DNA of 64,000 nt. Origin: Gossypium raimondii (Eukaryota > Streptophyta > Magnoliopsida > Malvales > Malvaceae). Below are positions 59,038-64,000 of this stretch, piece by piece (position 1 is the stretch's first letter; each line of letters begins with the position of its first letter). The DNA is taken from assembly GCF_025698545.1 (NCBI RefSeq), contig NC_068576.1:51928390-51992389 (forward strand), in the 5' to 3' direction. Made by a program: the position numbers and the translations under genes. The notes below the pieces were generated by a model. It was not told where the DNA came from. It saw only the letters and a list, made by a program, of their open reading frames with translations, and searched no databases.

Positions 59038-61490
59038 GTAAATTATTGTCGTGTTTTAAATGAATGTACGAAACGTTCCAAGAAATAAATAAGTTAGTTT
59101 TAAACTTTGAACATATTTTTAAGTTTGATATATAAATTAAACGTTCACTGAAATTTTAAATAAATTTTTCATTTTATTTATGACTATTTAATGCACACAG
59201 ATGCCGTTTTATTATATTTTGTCGTATTTTAAATTAAAGCGTTTCAAAATGAAATGAGTTGATTTTAAATTTTGAACATCTTTTAAAGTTTGATGTATAT
59301 GTTAAACGTTCACGGAAAATTTAAATAAACTCTTCATTTTATTTATGACTATTTAATGCGCATGAGATATCGTTTTTATTATATTTTGTCGTATTTTAAA
59401 CTAAAGCACGAACGTTTCAAAAGCGAAATGAGTAAATTTTCAATTTTGAACATCTTTTAAGTTTGATGTATGTGTTAAATGTTCACTAGAAATTTAAATA
59501 AATTCTTCATTTTATTTATGACTATTTAATGCACACATATCATTTTATTATATTTTGTCGTATTTTAAACTAAAGCACGAATGTTTCAAAAAAATGAATT
59601 GATTTTGAATTTTGAACATCTTTTGAGTTTTGATGTATTTGTTAATGTTCACTGAAAATTTAAATAAACTTGACAGCAAACAAATTATTCTTTTTATTTA
59701 TAACTATTAAATACACATATATCATTTTTGTTATATTTTGTCATGTATTAAATAAAAACACGAGATATTTCAAAAATATATGAGTTAATATGAAAATTTG
59801 AATATCTTTCTAAGTTTTGATAAACAAGGCTTTTGTATATGTTAACATTCACTGGAATTTTAAATAAATTTGGCAACAAACAAATTATTCTTTTCTTATA
59901 ACTATTAAATACATACGATATTATTTTTATTGTATTTTGTCATGTCTTAAATGAAAGCACGAAGCGTTTCAAGAAAGATATGAGTTAATTTTAAATTTTG
60001 AATATCTTTCTAAGCATTGATGAACAAGGCTTTTGTATATGTTAATGTTCACGGAAATTTAAATAAAATTGGCAACAATCGATTATTCTTATTATTTATA
60101 ACTATTAAATACACACGTGTGTCATTTTTATTGTATTTTGTCGTGTTTCAAATGAAAACACGAATGTTTCAAGAAATATCTGAGTTAATTTTAAATTTTG
60201 AACATCTTCCTAAGTTTTTATGTATATGTTAACATTCATTGAAAATTTAAATGAATTTGACAACAAATAATTTTCTTTTATTTATAATTATTAAATACAC
60301 ATATATCATTTTGTTACATTTTGTCGTGTTTTAAATGAAAGAACAAAACCTTTCAAGAAAGATATTGGTTTTTTTTTTGAACATTTTTCTAAACTTTGAT
60401 GAATAAAACTTTTGTATATGTTAACCTTCACTAAAAGTTTAAATAAATTTGGCAACAAATAGATTCTTCTTCTTTATTTATAGCTATTAAATACACATAA
60501 ATATCATTTTATTATATTTTGTCGTGTTTTAAATGAAGACACAAAATGTTTTAAGAAATATATGAGTTAATTTTAAATTTTGAACATCTTTTAAGTTTTG
60601 ATGAACGAGGCTTTTGCATATGTTAATGTTCACTGAAAATTTAAATAAAATTGGCAACAAACAGGTTATTCTTTTTATTTATAACTATTAAATACACACA
60701 TATATCATTTTATTATATTTTGTCGTGTTTTAAGTGAAAACAGAAAGTTTCAAGAAAGATATGAGTTAATTTTAAATTTTGAACATCTTCCTAAGTTTTT
60801 ATGTATGTGTTAACTTTAACTAAAATTTTAAATAAATTTGACAACAAACAAATTCTTCTTTTTATTTATAACTATTAAATACACATAGATATCATTTTAT
60901 TGTATTTTGTCATGTTTTAAATGAGAGAACTAAACGTTTCAATAAGGATATGAGTTGATATTTTAAAATTTGAACATCTTTTAAGTTTTGATGAATAAGA
61001 CTTTTATATATGCTAGCGTTCACTGAAAATTTAAATAAAATTGACAACAAATAGATTCTTCTTTTTATTTATAACTATTGAATACACTCGGGTATCATTT
61101 TTATTGTCTTTTGTCGTGTTTTAAATGAAAGCACGAATGTTTCAAAAAGATATGAGTTAATTTTAAATTTTGAACATCTTCCCAAGTTTTTATGTATATT
61201 TTAACGTTCACTAAAATTTTAAATAAAATTGACAACAAACAAATTCTTCTTTTTATTTATAACTCTTAAATACACATATATCATTTTCATTGTATGTTAG
61301 TTGTGTTTTAAATGAATGTACCAAATGATCTAAGAATGAAATAAATTAGTTATAAATTTTGTACAAATTTTTTAAGATTTTGAAGAATAAGACTTTTGTA
61401 TATGTTAACATCCATTATAAATTTAAATAAATTCGACAACAATCAAAATATTCATTTTATTAATAACTATTAAATATATACAAATTCGAT
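59038..61490. repeat. Tandem array of about 13 monomers, 165-213 bp each
   Basis: Each monomer carries, in order, TTTGAACATCTT, AAGTTTTGATG, GTTCACTGAAAATTTAAATAAA, TTTATTTATAACTATTAAATACACA, TATCATTTTTATTATATTTTGTCGTGTTTTAAATGAAA split over two lines of similarity, then TTTCAAGAAAGATATGAGTT. Landmark TTTG positions: 59106, 59271, 59445, 59611, 59797, 59997, 60197, 60376, 60589, 60778, 60969, 61169, 61358. The first three spacings (165-174) lack a GGCAACAAACAAATTATTC segment present later. Later units differ by presence of a GAACAAGGCTTTTG segment. No coding capacity, very AT-rich. Looks like a small satellite or an expanded transposon subrepeat. Confidence 0.9.
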
Positions 61491-64000
61491 AAACACACTT
61501 GAATCTACGTCTTACTGCACTGGCAACTGTGCCAATGCCAACTGGACAAAAACTCAATCGGCATTTGACTTATTTTCAACAAAGAGAATGAAAATTTTCC
61601 ATTTATTTTGAAAAAGTATTATTTTTTATGAGAGTTATTATTTATCTTTCTAGTTTCAAGTTTAAATTTATATTAACTACTTTTTATTTTATGTCTAATC
61701 ATTATAATATTATATAATAATAATAAAAATTCTCGTATAATTACTCTAGTAACCATTTAAAAACTTCAAATTGGAACATGCAATAATACATCTTTCAAAT
61801 TAACAGAATAGTTAAAGAAAGGGCAATTTCGTCTTGAAACAAATAAAACTTACGGGCCATAAATAATTTAGTAAAAAAAGGAAAATGGCATAACCCTTAA
61901 ATTAGGCCCAAACCCAAGAAAAAAGAGGGAACGGTCGGGTACATTACAGTTTTCATGCAATGGTGTTGCGCCACGTCAACCACATAAGAATCAGAAGATC
62001 AAACTCATGATCAAAGATTCAATGGACGGCCCTGATTCTTTTGATCCCACAAGAGAAGATAGAGAGATAGAACAAAATTTTGTTCGTATCTTTTGCATGA
62101 CTCTGTCTGATTAGTCAAACGGCACGATTTCCTCTTCACTCTTCGTTTGTCGTAATCCCAACTTTTTAAACCCCCCAAAAAAAGAGTAAACATTATTTAT
62201 TATTAAATATAATTTTATTTTATTGTTATTGTTTTAATTTTGATTTTTTACTTATGACTAAATCATATTTAACTTTTTGTTTTTGGGTGGGAGTGTGAGC
62301 TTTTCACACTTTGTCAAAAATAAATTAAATAAATCCACCACTTTAATTAATTAGGAGGGAAAATAAAATAAACAAATAATATTTATATATTATTGGGTTT
62401 GAAAAACATTTTTTATAATTATTGATAGAAGGGAAAAATAAAGTAATATATATATTGCATGTGAAGGCGGGAAAATCTGATTCCCCCTCTCTTAGATTGT
62501 TTGCTCATCAAAACTGCAAGTCAAAGAGTTTGTTGGTTTTGAGAATTTTAATCAAGGCAAAACGACAAAGCGGATGTAATGTCACATGATACGTGTGAAA
62601 GCCCACATTCTCTTTTTTATTTATATGGTTAGATTTAGATGCCCTTTTGTACTCAGGTTTCGGGTTTTTTTTTTTTCTTCCAAGTTACTATACGTAATTT
62701 TAATATTAATTTGGTAAAAATATTTGGCTAAAACGGGTTTGGTAAATATGAATTTAAGTTTACACCTCAATATTTAATATCCTAATTAGTATGGTTAGAC
62801 TCGTTTTCTGTGTTATTTTATTTATTTTTATATATTATATAGTTTATATATTATGAAAAATAAATTATATAATATAGTGTAGATATTAAAAGATATTTAA
62901 GTTGTTAATGTTTTAAAATTTTAATAAAAATACTAAATATAATTAAATATATATCATTAAAAATAAATTAATGCTTTTCAAAAATAAAAGTAATCAATAT
63001 TAAATAAAAATCTATATTTTATAAAATAATTAAAAATAATATAAGATCCAAAGGAAAAGCAAAGAATTACGGTTGAGGGCTAAGATAAAATTTAAAAATC
63101 TTATGATGGGCAAAGCTAAGGATTTTGTGTTAGAATTGAATTTTGTTAGAAGGAACTAAAATGTATGTATGAAATTAAACTGAATTATTAATTTTAAGAT
63201 GTACTAAAAAGAAAATTATATTATTCAGATAAAATGGGCATTTAGAATTATGAAAGAATTTAAATAAAATTTAAACTTATGTTTTGAATTTAAACCAATT
63301 TAGCTAACTATTGTATAATGTTGATATCATCATAATTTATTATAAATCGAATTCAATTAGATCCATAAATACCTCTCGTACCAAATATTCTCTTATACAT
63401 ATTTATCTCTTTTACTCCCTTTACATGGGTGAATTATATATATATATGTCAACATGAGTTAAAAAAAGAGATGTATCATTAAATAGAAAAGAGAATATAT
63501 GTAAAGTGAGGAATTGTAAATTCAAAGGTATTTATTTTGTAAGCTTCACCCAATTTCTCAACTTTTAAAGTGTAAAGTTTATGAAGGAAGCATAGAATAG
63601 TATTCCAATTGCTAAAGTAATTTATTATTTACGCAAATTGGGTATTTATTTGTATTTCTTTGTTTCCACTTTACTTGCATGCTTGACTTAGGTAGTGCTT
63701 GAAAAGCTATATGATAATTAGGTTTAGTTATAATTGTTTGTAATTATATAAGGGTGGCATATTTAGTTAATCATTGTATTTTGTGAGTCTCACTGAATTT
63801 GATGTAATTGGAACACTCTAATTGCACTTTTCATTTATCCTATGGCTTTTCAAACACGTACAAATAATTTAAATTAAAAATTATTTTCATATTTTGAGAC
63901 ATCAAAAGCTTTGAAATGTGGTTGAAAGGACATTTGTTGTTCTAAAAATAACACTTCTCATATTAACATCATTTCGGTATAGCATAAAAAAAGTTGGATC
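61491..64000. other. AT-rich right-hand spacer
   Basis: About 2.5 kb with no credible gene. A less AT-rich block at 61900-62180, with GCGCCACGTCAACC, might be a promoter fragment, but no adjoining gene was found. The rest is AT-rich with scattered microsatellite-like runs, such as TATATATATATG near 63436. Confidence 0.4.

Noticed and set aside
59038-61490. CRISPR-like array
   Set aside because: Monomers are contiguous and similar over their whole length, with no short repeat/unique spacer pattern, in a plant nuclear context.

Overview
This is plant nuclear DNA from a eudicot. Genes are split by AT-rich introns with GT/AG borders, long AT-rich spacers carry transposon debris, and every recognisable protein is a plant family member. 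Several dispersed repeats resemble ones I associate with cotton, so Gossypium or another Malvaceae is my best guess. That guess is inference and was not tested.

Layout: (1) 1-5.2 kb: 3' end of an intronless AHL AT-hook gene, an old Ty1/copia fossil, and a SAUR gene on the minus strand. (2) 7-13 kb: an intron-containing AHL gene with two AT-hooks and, on the same strand, a decayed AP-2 mu adaptin gene. (3) 13.4-15.5 kb: a cluster of non-autonomous DNA transposons, one with a perfect 9-bp target duplication. (4) 15.6-23.4 kb: the plastid ferredoxin FdC2 (plus) and the zinc-finger gene LOL1 (minus). (5) 26.3-33.2 kb: an EYA-type phosphatase and a MIP1-type RING protein, head to head. (6) 35.6-45.4 kb: an ALMT12-type anion channel, a repeat cluster and a NAC071-type transcription factor. 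(7) 50.4-58.0 kb: a plastid PPR-SMR protein (SOT1-type) and a PLL1-type PP2C phosphatase. (8) 59.0-61.5 kb: a tandem array of about 13 monomers of 165-213 bp. The rest, to 64 kb, is AT-rich spacer.

The genes are separate single-copy loci, not an operon or pathway. They are linked by history. From memory of Arabidopsis locus numbers, neighbours here match three or four separate Arabidopsis segments: LOL1/FdC2 on chr1; GIK/SAUR79/EYA/MIP1/PLL1 on chr2; AHL13/ALMT12/NAC071 on chr4; and SOT1/ANAC096/ALMT13-14/AP2M/AHL8 on chr5. The window looks like a less-fractionated version of an ancestral gene order, and the AP-2 mu pseudogene looks like one gene being lost from it. I found no CRISPR, operon-like system or clearly new protein family. 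The most unusual structures are the tandem array at 59-61.5 kb, the AP-2 mu pseudogene and the GC-AG intron of FdC2.
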